Counted from the first letter of the stretch, positions 17,988 through 27,843 are shown. The stretch: DNA of 64,000 bases from JAOBAU01 sp034667465 (GCA_034667465.1 JAXDJV010000007.1:1-64000); one strand, 5' to 3'. The notes: generated by a model from the letters alone, not told the origin. Translations and numbers: made by a program.

Positions 17988-19772
17988 CTACGCTGTCTTC
18001 TTGGTTCGGCGCTTCGCGACCGCCCTCTCGTAGGCCTGCTTCAGCAGCGGATCCGTCTCCCACAATTCCATCATGCCCGGTGAAGCGTGGCGAAGCCGGA
18101 TGATCAGATCGTAAGCTTTTGTTGCTGCGAGGTCCCTTTCGCCTGTGATCAAAGCGAGTGCAGGAACAATCATCAGCTTGCCTGCAGGCGCTTCCGGACT
18201 ATGCCGCAACTGTGTCCGTAACGCTGCGGCGAGGTACCGTGAGACCATCTCAGCAAACGAACGATCGAAGGTAGGAAGGTGCCCGATTAGCTCCGACGGT
18301 GCTAAGTCATCGAAATCGATTTCGGTCATCGCATTGATTACCGAGGCGATCCCCCGCTTTTCCACCGTCGTCGGGCGTTTAACACCATCCTCGCTACTCT
18401 CTCCGCTCCAAACCCGAACATGGCTTTCATCAAAGTGCTCGACGTCGCGGTGTTCGCTTACGGCCGCGTTAATCGCCGTTTTTAGCTGACGCACATTGCC
18501 GGGCCAGGAGGCACCGACTAGCTTCGCGATCGCGTCGGCGCTAGTCCTCCTGCGAAGAGCGCCGTATGCGCTCTCCGCCTCGCGAACAAATCGGTTCACA
18601 AGGAGTGGGATGTCATCTCGGCGTTCGTCCAGCGACGGCAGCTTGATAGACGCACCTTGGCGGACGCGGTCGAGAAGATCCGCGCGGAAACTCCCCTCAC
18701 GCACGCGCTTTTCAAGATCCTCGTTCGTCGCCGAGATGACACGAACGTCGACCTTACGTCCGTCGGCAGCACCCAGCGGGACCACTTCGTGCTCCTCGAT
18801 AACGCGCAATAGACCTGCCTGAACATCCAGCGTCATATTCCCAATCTCGTCCAGAAACAGATCTCCGCGGTCGGCCTCCGCAATCCGACCGCGCCGTTCT
18901 CGATCTGCGCCTGTGAAGGCTCCACGCGTGTGACCAAAAAGCTCCGACCCATATAGTGTTGGCGAAAGTGTCCCAGAATCCACCACCACAAGCTTCCCGC
19001 GCCGACGCGATGAGTGCCGGTGGATGTAGCGCGCCATCAGTTCCTTCCCGCTTCCGCGCGGGCCCAACAGAAGAATGTGCTCATCGCTATCCGCAGCCCG
19101 CCGTGCCGCTCGTAGGGTGAGCAGAAGTGGAATCGACCATCCCTCGATTTCGCCTGCGTCGTCGGGCAGGAGACCGTGACGCGCTACGTATTGCCTGAGC
19201 AACAGGCGACTCTTTGTGTCTCCGCGATCAAGGAATCCCAACGCTCCGGCCGCGGCGAATTCGCGGCTAACGTCTGTTCTGGACTTGCTGGAGAAGATCA
19301 CGACGGGCAAGTCCGGGAATTTCTCGTGCAGAGCTCGCAGAATCGTTAGACCAAAGAAGCGTCGTGGCTCGTGATCCGCGTCCAGACCCACCGGCATACC
19401 AGGACACGCGCGATCACTCTCGGTCGTCACCTCGCCGGTATAGAAGGACAAGTCCAAAAGAACCATCGTCCACGGCGGCGTTTCCAATGGCCGTTGGTCC
19501 CAACCGCGACCAACCGCGTCGATCACGACGTTGAGATCATTCTCGACGTAGTCTCCGATCACCGCGATACGTGGGCTTTGTCCGCGGCAAAACACGACCT
19601 CGGCAGACGGATCGGCAATCTCTTGCGGCTCCCCCTTGCCCTCTTCGTCGCCGGTAATATCTTTGAATAGGTACTGCCCGCAAAGATTTTGCCGATCCTC
19701 ATTGATACCCGCGGACACTGTGCGCCCGAAGAGGTCATCGACGATCAGAAGACGCGGCAGCATTGATGTCAT
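17988..19772 (-). CDS. Receiver-AAA+ activator of the sigma-54 type
   Basis: A 594-residue protein starting at ATG 19772, which overlaps the upstream stop as ATGA. The N-terminus is receiver-like: LPRLLIVDDLFGR, then WTMVLLDLSFY with the acceptor Asp and LPVVIFSSKSR. The central AAA+ domain has Walker A GPRGSGKE, the sigma-54 contact loop GAFTGA, Walker B GDLFLDEIGNM and WPGNVRQL. The family uses ATP hydrolysis to open sigma-54 RNA polymerase. The C-terminal 130 residues lack the usual Fis-type helix-turn-helix and end KRRTKKTA, so DNA binding may be absent or unusual. It lies at the end of the overlapping operon. Confidence 0.88.
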   Translation of the reverse strand: MTSMLPRLLIVDDLFGRTVSAGINEDRQNLCGQYLFKDITGDEEGKGEPQEIADPSAEVVFCRGQSPRIAVIGDYVENDLNVVIDAVGRGWDQRPLETPPWTMVLLDLSFYTGEVTTESDRACPGMPVGLDADHEPRRFFGLTILRALHEKFPDLPVVIFSSKSRTDVSREFAAAGALGFLDRGDTKSRLLLRQYVARHGLLPDDAGEIEGWSIPLLLTLRAARRAADSDEHILLLGPRGSGKELMARYIHRHSSRRRGKLVVVDSGTLSPTLYGSELFGHTRGAFTGADRERRGRIAEADRGDLFLDEIGNMTLDVQAGLLRVIEEHEVVPLGAADGRKVDVRVISATNEDLEKRVREGSFRADLLDRVRQGASIKLPSLDERRDDIPLLVNRFVREAESAYGALRRRTSADAIAKLVGASWPGNVRQLKTAINAAVSEHRDVEHFDESHVRVWSGESSEDGVKRPTTVEKRGIASVINAMTEIDFDDLAPSELIGHLPTFDRSFAEMVSRYLAAALRTQLRHSPEAPAGKLMIVPALALITGERDLAATKAYDLIIRLRHASPGMMELWETDPLLKQAYERAVAKRRTKKTA

Positions 19773-20311
19773 ACGACCGCGACCTCGCTCGGAAAGCGCG
19801 ACAGGGCAGACCCTAAAACCTCGCACGCATCCAGAAACCGTGCGAACTCGTCTCGCGCCTTTCGAAGCTCCAGCACGGATGTCCGGCCGCCACAGGTTCG
19901 GATGCCACGCGAAAGCGATCGATAGGTCGTACTAGCGCCATCGAGAGCGGATAGTGCTTCGGCGACGCATTCATCGACTTGGTAACGCGCCCGCCAGACC
20001 TGATCGACGACCGGGGGAAGCCATCGAATCGTGTCGCCGTCGCAGCGGCACAATGGCTCGATCTCGAATAATCGTGCTGGAGTCATTGCAGCCGGAAAGT
20101 CATCGATGAGCTCCCGGACTTCAGGACAATGGCTTTCCCACTGCGGCAGAACCGAGGCGATGAATGTTCTCTCGGTTTCGCCGTGACGAACGTGGCCGTC
20201 CAAAATATTGAGCCACCGACCGAGGGCCTGCAGATACTGATTCTTGAGCCAGTCGTGATTCAGACGGCTGCGTCGTTGCTGCCAGCGGGGGTTGTAGATC
20301 GATGAAGTCAC
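19769..20311 (-). CDS. Unknown 180-residue protein coupled to the activator gene
   Basis: A minus-strand gene linked by 4-base overlaps to both neighbours, so its start at 20311 is well supported. The protein is helix-rich (NQYLQALGRWLNILDGHVRH near the start, VLELRKARDEFARFLDACEV near the end). It has a Cys pair in PLCRCDGD and no membrane segment. No family is recognised. Its place between a receiver-like protein and the activator suggests an adaptor or phosphotransfer role, but no conserved His motif is clear enough to say so. Confidence 0.6.
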   Translation of the reverse strand: MTSSIYNPRWQQRRSRLNHDWLKNQYLQALGRWLNILDGHVRHGETERTFIASVLPQWESHCPEVRELIDDFPAAMTPARLFEIEPLCRCDGDTIRWLPPVVDQVWRARYQVDECVAEALSALDGASTTYRSLSRGIRTCGGRTSVLELRKARDEFARFLDACEVLGSALSRFPSEVAVV

Positions 20312-21084
20312 GTCTGTCGCAGTTGCCCGCTGATTGCGGCCAGAACAGCCGCTACAACGCGGGCGTTGACCCTACCATCAGGGCTCGTCTCAACTTCGTG
20401 AAGAAAAGTGGCCGCCGGCCGGGCCAGTTCGCCCCTCCACTCCCGATGCATCGCCTCGCGGAGTACAGCGAACGAGTCAAAGGGCGTTATGAACCAGCTC
20501 CACTGAAAGGCGTCTCTACCATTTCTTGCTTTCGTCGTTTTGCTCAGATGGGTCAGAACGCTCTCAACGGCGCTTTCCGACAGGCCTCTGATCATTCGCA
20601 CATTCCCGCTTGCTACGAGATAACCTTGACATAGCAGCGCGAGCGCGGGGAGCACCTCGCGAAACGGCGAACACAAAATCTCCGGCGCTGGATCCTTCGG
20701 CGACCTCGACCATTCCAGAATCGCTCGCGCCTCGCTCTCGGTTAGAGGGGTGGCAGCTCTGATGATTCGCCGTCGAACCCACATCTCGGAAGAGCCTTCG
20801 GTGGGCAATTCGCCGCCCGTATACCGAATAATGCTACCGGCGGTCCTCGTCACACCAGGAATCTCCACGGCCAACTTTGTCCAGTGGTCGAAGTCTGTGT
20901 TGTGCACGAACACCAGCGTAAATGCATCGGGGAGTGACGACGCTCTCACCCACTGATTATCTTTCCACACGGTTCGGCCGTCGGCGTCGAAGCGAAATAC
21001 TTTCGCCCCAACCCGGGCAAACGCCTCAGCGTTTAGCCTCGATCGTTCGCGATTGGTCGGATCCATAACGAGAACACTTGTCAC
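20308..21084 (-). CDS. Unknown protein with degenerate receiver-like N-terminus
   Basis: A 258-residue protein starting MTSVLVMDPTNRERSRLNAE. The opening strand and following helix resemble the start of a receiver domain, with a single acidic residue left in place of the usual pair. At the position of the acceptor Asp it reads LVFVHNTDFDHW. The C-terminal half is helical (ESAVESVLTHLSKTTKAR). It starts six bases after the 471-residue gene and overlaps the next gene by four bases. If the receiver reading is right it is a phosphorylation-independent version. This is inference from short motifs only. Confidence 0.55.
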   Translation of the reverse strand: MTSVLVMDPTNRERSRLNAEAFARVGAKVFRFDADGRTVWKDNQWVRASSLPDAFTLVFVHNTDFDHWTKLAVEIPGVTRTAGSIIRYTGGELPTEGSSEMWVRRRIIRAATPLTESEARAILEWSRSPKDPAPEILCSPFREVLPALALLCQGYLVASGNVRMIRGLSESAVESVLTHLSKTTKARNGRDAFQWSWFITPFDSFAVLREAMHREWRGELARPAATFLHEVETSPDGRVNARVVAAVLAAISGQLRQT

Positions 21085-21090
21085 GAGCAG

Positions 21091-22482
21091 TTACCTCACC
21101 GTCGGCACGAAAAGCAATCGCGAGCGAGTTCCATCCCAGCTGAGATTCACCACCGAGCGCGCCTCACGGTTCCCGCGTTCCTCTAGTGCACCCAAAGCCA
21201 AAAACGTCCGCAAACCGTTCCACACCGTTCCGCCTTCCGTGTTAATTTCTAGCAGCTTTTTCAACAGCGGTTGGTCTGGCCGTGTGGGGGACTTGCGACA
21301 GTCGAAGCCCAAGACCATCTCCAACGACGTGTCACCGAGCGACACTTCCTCGACAGCACCTTCTAACTCACCGAATGCCAAGACCAGCCCCGCAATCACT
21401 TTGCGTCCAACATCTGGCCGCTGGGCCGGAAGCACTTCGTGTTGCAAACGGTGAGACCAATGAAATGTGCGCAGCCAATCCGAATCTGCTCTACTGACCG
21501 TTGCGAGCAGCCAGACAATTGCGCCCAAGCTCAGATTCTTATCACGCTCCACCGGTTCCGCTCCGATGCGGTCGACGCGAACCGAGCTCTTTCCGGAAGT
21601 TCGCCGTCCTTCGCGCTTCTTGTCGCGCGCCTTTTGGCTACCTGCCGTTGCGCCACTCTGGCTAACGTTCAGCGCGCCCAACCTCGCATGGCGAGCGTAT
21701 GCACCTACGAGATGCTTCAATTCGTTGTGCACCATCTCTTGACTGCAGTCGCGACAGGTCGTCCAGTTAGGCGCCTTTGGGCAGACATCGGCCAGATAGC
21801 GGTCTACAGCCCGCCGCCAGCGCTCACGGCTAGCAGTAGACTGTGCAACGGTCGCCCAGCGATGCGGCACATCGGGATGATTCTGACCGAACCACCCACT
21901 GGTGTAGGACGGCCACAGACGATCCTCTGCGCCCCCGAATATCCGCTGCCATGCCTGCACAGCCTCAACGGCAATGCTCTCATATATGATCTGCGCGCCG
22001 CCCCGCTTCACACGAAATTGACTCACGGACTGCGTATCCCTACTGCGGTCGCCTACTACGTCGATACCGCCAGCACCCGCGAGTATCTCTGCTGCGACAA
22101 CACCGCTAGCTTGATCGCCGCTGTGAATGCGCAGTAGTAGCCTATTATCGGCGTCAGCTAGCAGCCGTACCAGTTCCTTTGTAATCTCAGAGGCAACGGC
22201 ACTCGGCGTGCTGTCTTGGATTCCGAGAAGCTTCAGATCGTAGAATACGATTGCCGCCGCTCCCGTACACAGCTCTGTTAGTAGGGTTGCAACATCCCCG
22301 GCTGTCCTGGATGACCGCCAGCGTACCGCGGCCTTCATCGAGCGTGGCTTTGCAATCTCTTTGGGTGACGGATGTATGCACACCACATCATCGGGACAGC
22401 TGATATCCGCCAAGGCCCGGACGGAAGCCTCACTCAAAGAGATGAGGTTCTCCGGATCATCATCAATAATGACTACTTTCAT
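21091..22482 (-). CDS. Receiver-like protein with large unknown C-terminal domain
   Basis: 463 residues from the ATG at 22482, which overlaps the upstream stop as ATGA. The N-terminus MKVVIIDDDPENLISLS carries the acidic cluster of a receiver, and AAIVFYDLKLLG fits the acceptor Asp strand. After about residue 150 comes a segment with WTTCRDCSQEMVHNELKHLV, a linker rich in Lys/Arg/Ser, and a final domain ending LLFVPTVR. No output domain is recognised. It directly follows the histidine-kinase-like gene and is its most likely partner. Confidence 0.65.
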   Translation of the reverse strand: MKVVIIDDDPENLISLSEASVRALADISCPDDVVCIHPSPKEIAKPRSMKAAVRWRSSRTAGDVATLLTELCTGAAAIVFYDLKLLGIQDSTPSAVASEITKELVRLLADADNRLLLRIHSGDQASGVVAAEILAGAGGIDVVGDRSRDTQSVSQFRVKRGGAQIIYESIAVEAVQAWQRIFGGAEDRLWPSYTSGWFGQNHPDVPHRWATVAQSTASRERWRRAVDRYLADVCPKAPNWTTCRDCSQEMVHNELKHLVGAYARHARLGALNVSQSGATAGSQKARDKKREGRRTSGKSSVRVDRIGAEPVERDKNLSLGAIVWLLATVSRADSDWLRTFHWSHRLQHEVLPAQRPDVGRKVIAGLVLAFGELEGAVEEVSLGDTSLEMVLGFDCRKSPTRPDQPLLKKLLEINTEGGTVWNGLRTFLALGALEERGNREARSVVNLSWDGTRSRLLFVPTVR

Positions 22483-25400
22483 AGCGCACTGCCGCCGATG
22501 AGCCATTCGATTCCTGATCTGGTCGTGACCGGGATAGAGATGCTATCCGTCCACGTATCGCCAGCGCTTCCAGGCTTGGGCGGCGCATAGCGACCATTTA
22601 GTGGATGAAGGCATGAAGCCAGCACGCCGAACGTTCCAAACGATGAGCCCTTCTCCTCCTCATTTGACACTGTCCGAGGGTTGCTGCCACGAATGATCAA
22701 TTGGCCTCCGGACAGCTCAACCACAACGCTCGCCTGGACATCCTTAACGTTTCCAGCGCGCGCCGCGGAGCGACTGTGATAAAACATATTGCAGGTCCAT
22801 GAGGTGAGGGCACGCGCGACCGCGTTGCGAGCTTCGAGAACAGCCGCAGAGGCCTCCGGCGCCAAGGGCGAGCGTCGATCTCTCAAAATCGCTCTTTCAG
22901 CGCCGTTTCGGTACGTGCACAGAACGCTGACCCGATATCCATCGTCATTCATAGTTGTCGTGTCACCGGCTGGACTGTTGCTGCATTCGATCGCCTCCGC
23001 GCGACGCTCCTCCGCGCTCTTTGCAGCCGGTAGATCCCGAGACGACAACTCGCTCAACCGAAGTCTGGTCCACGTGAGGCCGGCACAGACCTCAAAGATC
23101 TTAGCAAGCGCAAAACGCAATGTGGCACCATCGAAGACATAGAACTCCCCGAGGGCATCTTTCGCGCTCCAGATAGCCCACGACAGAAACAAATCGTCCC
23201 ACAGACGGGGCACGGTGATAATTCGCCATGATGCAATCCAATCGTAATCTTCGCCCGTGAAATCTAACGCTGTCGATTCGTCGCTCGCTGCGGCACCAAG
23301 TTCGCTGACCTGCAATAATTGTTGAATAGGACGCACAAAGTCGAAGAGAAACTTCGATCCCAGCTTTGCGATTTCATGATTGAACATCTCGCGCATCTCA
23401 AATACTGCGGTGGCGGCGGTGTTTGCCTGAATTCGCGAGCCAGACAACATGCTGGAAATAGAGGTAAATAGCGTCCAATACGGCGCCAACCACTCTTCTC
23501 CATCGCCGGTAGGGGGGCTTCCTGGGAACGCCCGTTCTTTGCTATCAAGCGAATCCCTCCTGCTCGCGGTAGAGCGTATGGGAGTGGTCTTCTTCGCCGG
23601 CACGAGTCCAATTTCTCCGATACTCGGCAATCCCCCAACCACCGTGGCAAAGGCCAGCGACACCGGCCGGAGATGATTGGGCCGATCCGGGTCGTTCTGA
23701 TGATCAAGGCCGAGAATCAGCAAATGCATCTCATGAGGTTGGTAGCTTCGAAAGAAGAATTCAACCGGCAGAAAACCCAAGCGGCACGACCGGACAAGCA
23801 CCATGTCTAGATCGTTGGCGTCTCTCGGGGCCGACACGTTCAATAGGCCAGATAACGCCTTCATTAAGAGTTCTACGACGTTGCGTGCCTCTTCCGATGA
23901 CAGTTCGTCTGCCAAGGCGTGGGGGCTCCTCACAAACGCCGCAAGTTCCTTCGACGCAAAGAAAGTTAGCAGGGCCTTTCTTAGTGCCCGTGCCTCGTCA
24001 TCGCTGAGTCTCTTGACCGGGAGAGCCTCGGGGCTAACGTTCACTCTCCTTCGCAACCAGTTCACCAGAGACCGCCACCGACGCGTAAAGATGAACGTCC
24101 GACTATCGTCAGCCGACTTTGATCTGAGGCCACTCGCCACGAGGAATTCGTCAAATGTCCACTCGCCAGATCGCCAGGCAAACGCAATCGGGGAACCGGC
24201 TTCAAATGTCGGTCTCGGAATCCGCGAATCGACCGCGACCTCATCAGTTGAGGAGAGTCGTCTCGCCGCGCGAAGTATCCACAGAAGGGTAAAAAACGAG
24301 ATTTCGCCGTCGTCGATGATCCATAGCGGCAGGCCTTGCTTCGAATGAACATTTGTCGACCGTTCATTCGTCGCATCGTCATCCTCGTCGGCCACTCCCA
24401 CAGACTCACTTGGTATCAGGTCCCTGACTGACAGCATCTCAGACAGGTCGGAATGCGCCTGCGGATAGAAGTGATGGACCTTGTCCAAAACAAATGCGAA
24501 CGTCGCGACTTGCGCGACCGCATTCGCCGCATGACGCGTGGCGAGCTTGTCGCCATCATCGTTAATTGGACGCGGCAGGGGTAACGCGGCGGCGTCAGTC
24601 GCGTAATAGCGGAACTGCGTCCGCCAGCTCGAGGTGGCGTACTCCTCCAGCCATTCAGCTGTAGGAAGGCCGGCGACTTTAGCCCTGGCGCCCAAAGGCT
24701 GGAACTGCAAAGAATCGCGGTTCTTGTATTGTTGTCTTTCAGACAAGAGATCGCGCGTAAAAATCTCCCACTGCACGATTCGCAACTCGGGCGCCAACAC
24801 TCGCTCCAGGTACCCCAGAGTCGTGGCAATACCCGATGCTGGTGTCGCGGGCTCGCTCATGCGTGCGTCGACCGAAAGTCCGTGCGCTGTTCGCACCGCC
24901 TGTGCGAAGTCCGTTAAGGTCGCGATAACGTCGGAGCTTCTGAAGCGCACGGGAATGCTCAATGCAACGGGCGCTAGAGTTCCATAACGTGCGAAGTCGG
25001 CTTCGGCCGATGACGTCGCGGCATCTGCCTCAAGACGTAGCCAGCGCTTCTCGAATGGAGCGAACACATCGGTACCATGCTCAACCCCGTAGTCGTGCAA
25101 CGTCAGTCTGGATAGCTTCCGCTGGTTTCGAAGTAAGAACTGCAGGTATGCATTTGGATCCGCCTGAGTCCGCACGGCCAGTCGCGCGAGTTGCACGGCA
25201 AGGTCGATTAGACAGAGGTCGAGATCCGGTTCGAGAGCGCCAGAAACGTACGCCGCCTCTGCGGCGCTGTACACGGCAGCTGCGGTCGCCGCTACGTGGG
25301 TCATGACTTCTGGGCACTGCGACAGTGCGGCAACCGCGAAGGTCAGCGCCGCGAACCGGCCACGCTGGAGAGGACCACCATCGATGGCTACCAAGTAGTC

Positions 25401-25658
25401 GAGGCCGTCCACGAGACGGTCCCGAGGCGCGCTTGCAGTTTCTCGCGCGAGGCAAGTACCCGCACAGTCAAGATATCGGGCGGACGTGATACGCCGAAAA
25501 TACTCAAATGACTGCGATTCCAACCATCGGCGGACTGCCACATCATCGACTGACAGATGGTCAACAACGTTCTGCACAACGGCGTGAGCCGCCGGGTCGC
25601 CGAAATGAAACTCGACGCCCGGGCACTCGACACCGACGGTGTGGAGTTCTGAGCTCAA
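22479..25658 (-). CDS. Giant histidine-kinase-like protein, degenerate
   Basis: A 1059-residue protein with a TTG start overlapping the stop of the substrate-binding protein gene. Residues 1-740 have no recognisable domain and no membrane helix. Near residue 757, EMREMFNHEIAKLGSKF resembles the phospho-accepting His box. The last 120 residues resemble a GHKL ATPase end: SGGQLIIRGSN followed by GSSFGTFGVLAS and a strand-rich tail. Classical N and G1 boxes are not clear, so catalytic activity is doubtful. The receiver-like proteins encoded next support a phosphorelay reading. The large N-terminal region may sense the neighbouring transporter or a partner protein. Confidence 0.55.
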   Translation of the reverse strand: MSSELHTVGVECPGVEFHFGDPAAHAVVQNVVDHLSVDDVAVRRWLESQSFEYFRRITSARYLDCAGTCLARETASAPRDRLVDGLDYLVAIDGGPLQRGRFAALTFAVAALSQCPEVMTHVAATAAAVYSAAEAAYVSGALEPDLDLCLIDLAVQLARLAVRTQADPNAYLQFLLRNQRKLSRLTLHDYGVEHGTDVFAPFEKRWLRLEADAATSSAEADFARYGTLAPVALSIPVRFRSSDVIATLTDFAQAVRTAHGLSVDARMSEPATPASGIATTLGYLERVLAPELRIVQWEIFTRDLLSERQQYKNRDSLQFQPLGARAKVAGLPTAEWLEEYATSSWRTQFRYYATDAAALPLPRPINDDGDKLATRHAANAVAQVATFAFVLDKVHHFYPQAHSDLSEMLSVRDLIPSESVGVADEDDDATNERSTNVHSKQGLPLWIIDDGEISFFTLLWILRAARRLSSTDEVAVDSRIPRPTFEAGSPIAFAWRSGEWTFDEFLVASGLRSKSADDSRTFIFTRRWRSLVNWLRRRVNVSPEALPVKRLSDDEARALRKALLTFFASKELAAFVRSPHALADELSSEEARNVVELLMKALSGLLNVSAPRDANDLDMVLVRSCRLGFLPVEFFFRSYQPHEMHLLILGLDHQNDPDRPNHLRPVSLAFATVVGGLPSIGEIGLVPAKKTTPIRSTASRRDSLDSKERAFPGSPPTGDGEEWLAPYWTLFTSISSMLSGSRIQANTAATAVFEMREMFNHEIAKLGSKFLFDFVRPIQQLLQVSELGAAASDESTALDFTGEDYDWIASWRIITVPRLWDDLFLSWAIWSAKDALGEFYVFDGATLRFALAKIFEVCAGLTWTRLRLSELSSRDLPAAKSAEERRAEAIECSNSPAGDTTTMNDDGYRVSVLCTYRNGAERAILRDRRSPLAPEASAAVLEARNAVARALTSWTCNMFYHSRSAARAGNVKDVQASVVVELSGGQLIIRGSNPRTVSNEEEKGSSFGTFGVLASCLHPLNGRYAPPKPGSAGDTWTDSISIPVTTRSGIEWLIGGSAL

Positions 25659-26842
25659 TGAGCCGGACCCCCGCGTACACCCTTTACAACCCAGTCGAAC
25701 GAAAGGATCTCTGGCACCGTCATCGATTTGCCGCGAGCTACACGTTCTTTCCCCTCGCTATCGGCTATCGGACCTTGGAAGACACTTATCTCGCCCGATG
25801 CAATCTTTCTGATGAGCTCGTGCGACTTCTGCTGCGCGGCCGCAGGCACCGCGGGGCCGAAGGGAGCGACAGACACATAGCCCTCCTTGAAGCCTCCGCT
25901 TATCGGTTGGTTCGTCCATGTGTGATTAAGCACGGAACCAACGACATCTTCGTATACCTTTCCCCAGCCCCAAACCGATCCAGTGATCCATCCTTTCGGT
26001 GCGAACGACGACAGATCGGCGTGCTGGGCAACGGAGTAAATACCCGCTCGCTCCGCAGCCTGCACACCCGCGATTGGACTGTCAACCAGCACGTAGACAG
26101 CTCCGACGCCCTTGTCCGCGAGGCTCTTCACGGCTTCCGTCTCCGCGGATGGATTGTTCCAGCTATTGGTGTATACGACATCGACCGTGACATTCTTGTT
26201 GACGCTTTGAGCTCCGAGGGTGAACGCATTCAAAATCCAGAACACGGGAGGGATGGGATGCGACGTTACGAACCCAAACCGCGGATTCTTGGCGGTCATT
26301 GCTGTAACCACGCCTGCCACGTAGGCGGGCTCCCAAAGACTGGCGCTGTAGGTACCAAGATTGGGTGCGTTCTTCGCCCCCAGACAATGCATGAATGTCA
26401 CTTTCGGATTCCGCTGAGCCACGCGCAACGCGGAGTCCAGATAGCCGTACGATGTCGCAAATATGACGTTCGCCCCTTCGTCAACCATGCGCTGCATTAC
26501 TCGCTCGACCTCGGCCGTCTCGGGGATGTTTTCCACGAGCACGGTATGTACCTTGTCCCGCATCTTAGCTTCGAGTGCGAGCCGTCCCTGGTTGTGCTGA
26601 TAGTTGTATCCGAAGTCTGAGACGGGGCCGACCGTTATGAATCCGACCTGCAGCTTTCCGGAGTCCTTTGTAAAGCCAAGGGTGGGAGTAGCGTTCTGCG
26701 CTGGAGCCTGCGTGTTCGTTTGCTGGACAGCAGGTCGCTCTCTACAACCGCCTAAGAGTGCGGCGATGAAAATGGCAACTAGCATGCTCTTGAAATGTCT
26801 GCGGCCTGTGATTCCGTATCGGTTGCTGTTTCCAAGGTTCAT
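25655..26842 (-). CDS. BMP-family (nucleoside-type) ABC transporter substrate-binding lipoprotein
   Basis: 395 residues from the ATG at 26842, with GAGGAG ten bases upstream. The lipoprotein signal ends in ALLGGC. The mature part has the BMP/PnrA pattern: LQVGFITVGPVSDFGYNYQH, then VIFATSYGYLDSAL and YVAGVVTAMTAKNPRFGFV. Family members bind purine nucleosides, autoinducer-2-like sugars or thiamine precursors for import. The exact ligand here is not known. It completes the importer with the three genes upstream and its stop overlaps the start of the kinase-like gene, which suggests that ligand binding and signalling are coupled. Confidence 0.88.
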   Translation of the reverse strand: MNLGNSNRYGITGRRHFKSMLVAIFIAALLGGCRERPAVQQTNTQAPAQNATPTLGFTKDSGKLQVGFITVGPVSDFGYNYQHNQGRLALEAKMRDKVHTVLVENIPETAEVERVMQRMVDEGANVIFATSYGYLDSALRVAQRNPKVTFMHCLGAKNAPNLGTYSASLWEPAYVAGVVTAMTAKNPRFGFVTSHPIPPVFWILNAFTLGAQSVNKNVTVDVVYTNSWNNPSAETEAVKSLADKGVGAVYVLVDSPIAGVQAAERAGIYSVAQHADLSSFAPKGWITGSVWGWGKVYEDVVGSVLNHTWTNQPISGGFKEGYVSVAPFGPAVPAAAQQKSHELIRKIASGEISVFQGPIADSEGKERVARGKSMTVPEILSFDWVVKGVRGGPAH

Positions 26843-26895
26843 TTCTAACAACTCCTCTTTGTCTACATCTAAGTGTTGGTTGATCGTGGTTAGCT

Positions 26896-27843
26896 CTATG
26901 TTCGCCGAGAGCGGCCGAATTGGAAATTCCGTGTAAGTGCAGCAGGCAACGCGTGGCCCTTCCTAGCAAAGATCCGGGTAGTCACAACCAGGGCGATGAT
27001 GGCACCGAGATACGGGACCATTGCGAGGAAGTAGGGCGAGATGGCAATTCCCGTCGCCTGAAGATGCGGATGCAAGACCGTGAGTGCACCGAATGCATAG
27101 GCCGCGATCAGCGTCTCGATTGGTCGCCAACGCGCCGCGATCACCAAACCGACAGCTATCCACCCTTGGCCCGCAGTCATCTTCTCCGCCCACAGGTGCG
27201 TATACGCGAGCGACAAATACGCACCGCCAACTCCGGCAAGAAAGCCCCCGACAAGGATGGCGGTGACTCGGACTCGGACGACCGCGACGCCGTGCGCAAA
27301 CGCCGCGTCCGGATTCTCACCAACGGCTCGTATGTCGAGGCCCAGGCGGGTCCTGAAGAGCACCCACCACGCCAATATGCTCACTACGATCGCCACGTAT
27401 ACAAGCACATCTTGTTGAAACAGAATGGGACCCACAATCGGCAGAGACGCTAGACCAGGAGGGTTCAACGGACTGATGCCATCGAATTGAACTCCGACGT
27501 AGGGTCTGCCAAAGAAACCTGACAGACCCGTGCCGACTATCGAGAGCGCTATTCCACTCACGATCTGATTGCCGCCCAGCCCTACCGTCGCGTAGGCATG
27601 GAGCGCCGCGAGCAGCATCGCGGCGACGCCCGCGGCGACAACTGCCAGCACCAAGCTCCCGCCGTTGACTCTCGTCATGACGCCGGCCATAGCGCCAACG
27701 AGCATCATCCCCTCGATTCCAAGATTGATGACGCCGGCTCTCTCCGCAAATGTTTCGCCGACCGCCGCAAAAGCGATCCCCGTTCCGCTCCTGAGTGCGC
27801 TCGAAAGGACGGCGACGATCAGCGGCATGGAGTCGGATGTCAT
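26896..27843 (-). CDS. ABC transporter permease, BMP/ribose type (second subunit)
   Basis: A 315-residue multi-pass membrane protein. I start at ATG 27843, which overlaps the upstream stop as ATGA; an ATG at 27861 is in frame. FAERAGVINLGIEGMMLVGA is the hallmark of BPD_transp_2 permeases in nucleoside importers. About eight to ten hydrophobic segments are visible. It pairs with the permease encoded just upstream to form the membrane channel. A 53-base gap follows before the binding-protein gene. Confidence 0.9.
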   Translation of the reverse strand: MTSDSMPLIVAVLSSALRSGTGIAFAAVGETFAERAGVINLGIEGMMLVGAMAGVMTRVNGGSLVLAVVAAGVAAMLLAALHAYATVGLGGNQIVSGIALSIVGTGLSGFFGRPYVGVQFDGISPLNPPGLASLPIVGPILFQQDVLVYVAIVVSILAWWVLFRTRLGLDIRAVGENPDAAFAHGVAVVRVRVTAILVGGFLAGVGGAYLSLAYTHLWAEKMTAGQGWIAVGLVIAARWRPIETLIAAYAFGALTVLHPHLQATGIAISPYFLAMVPYLGAIIALVVTTRIFARKGHALPAALTRNFQFGRSRRT

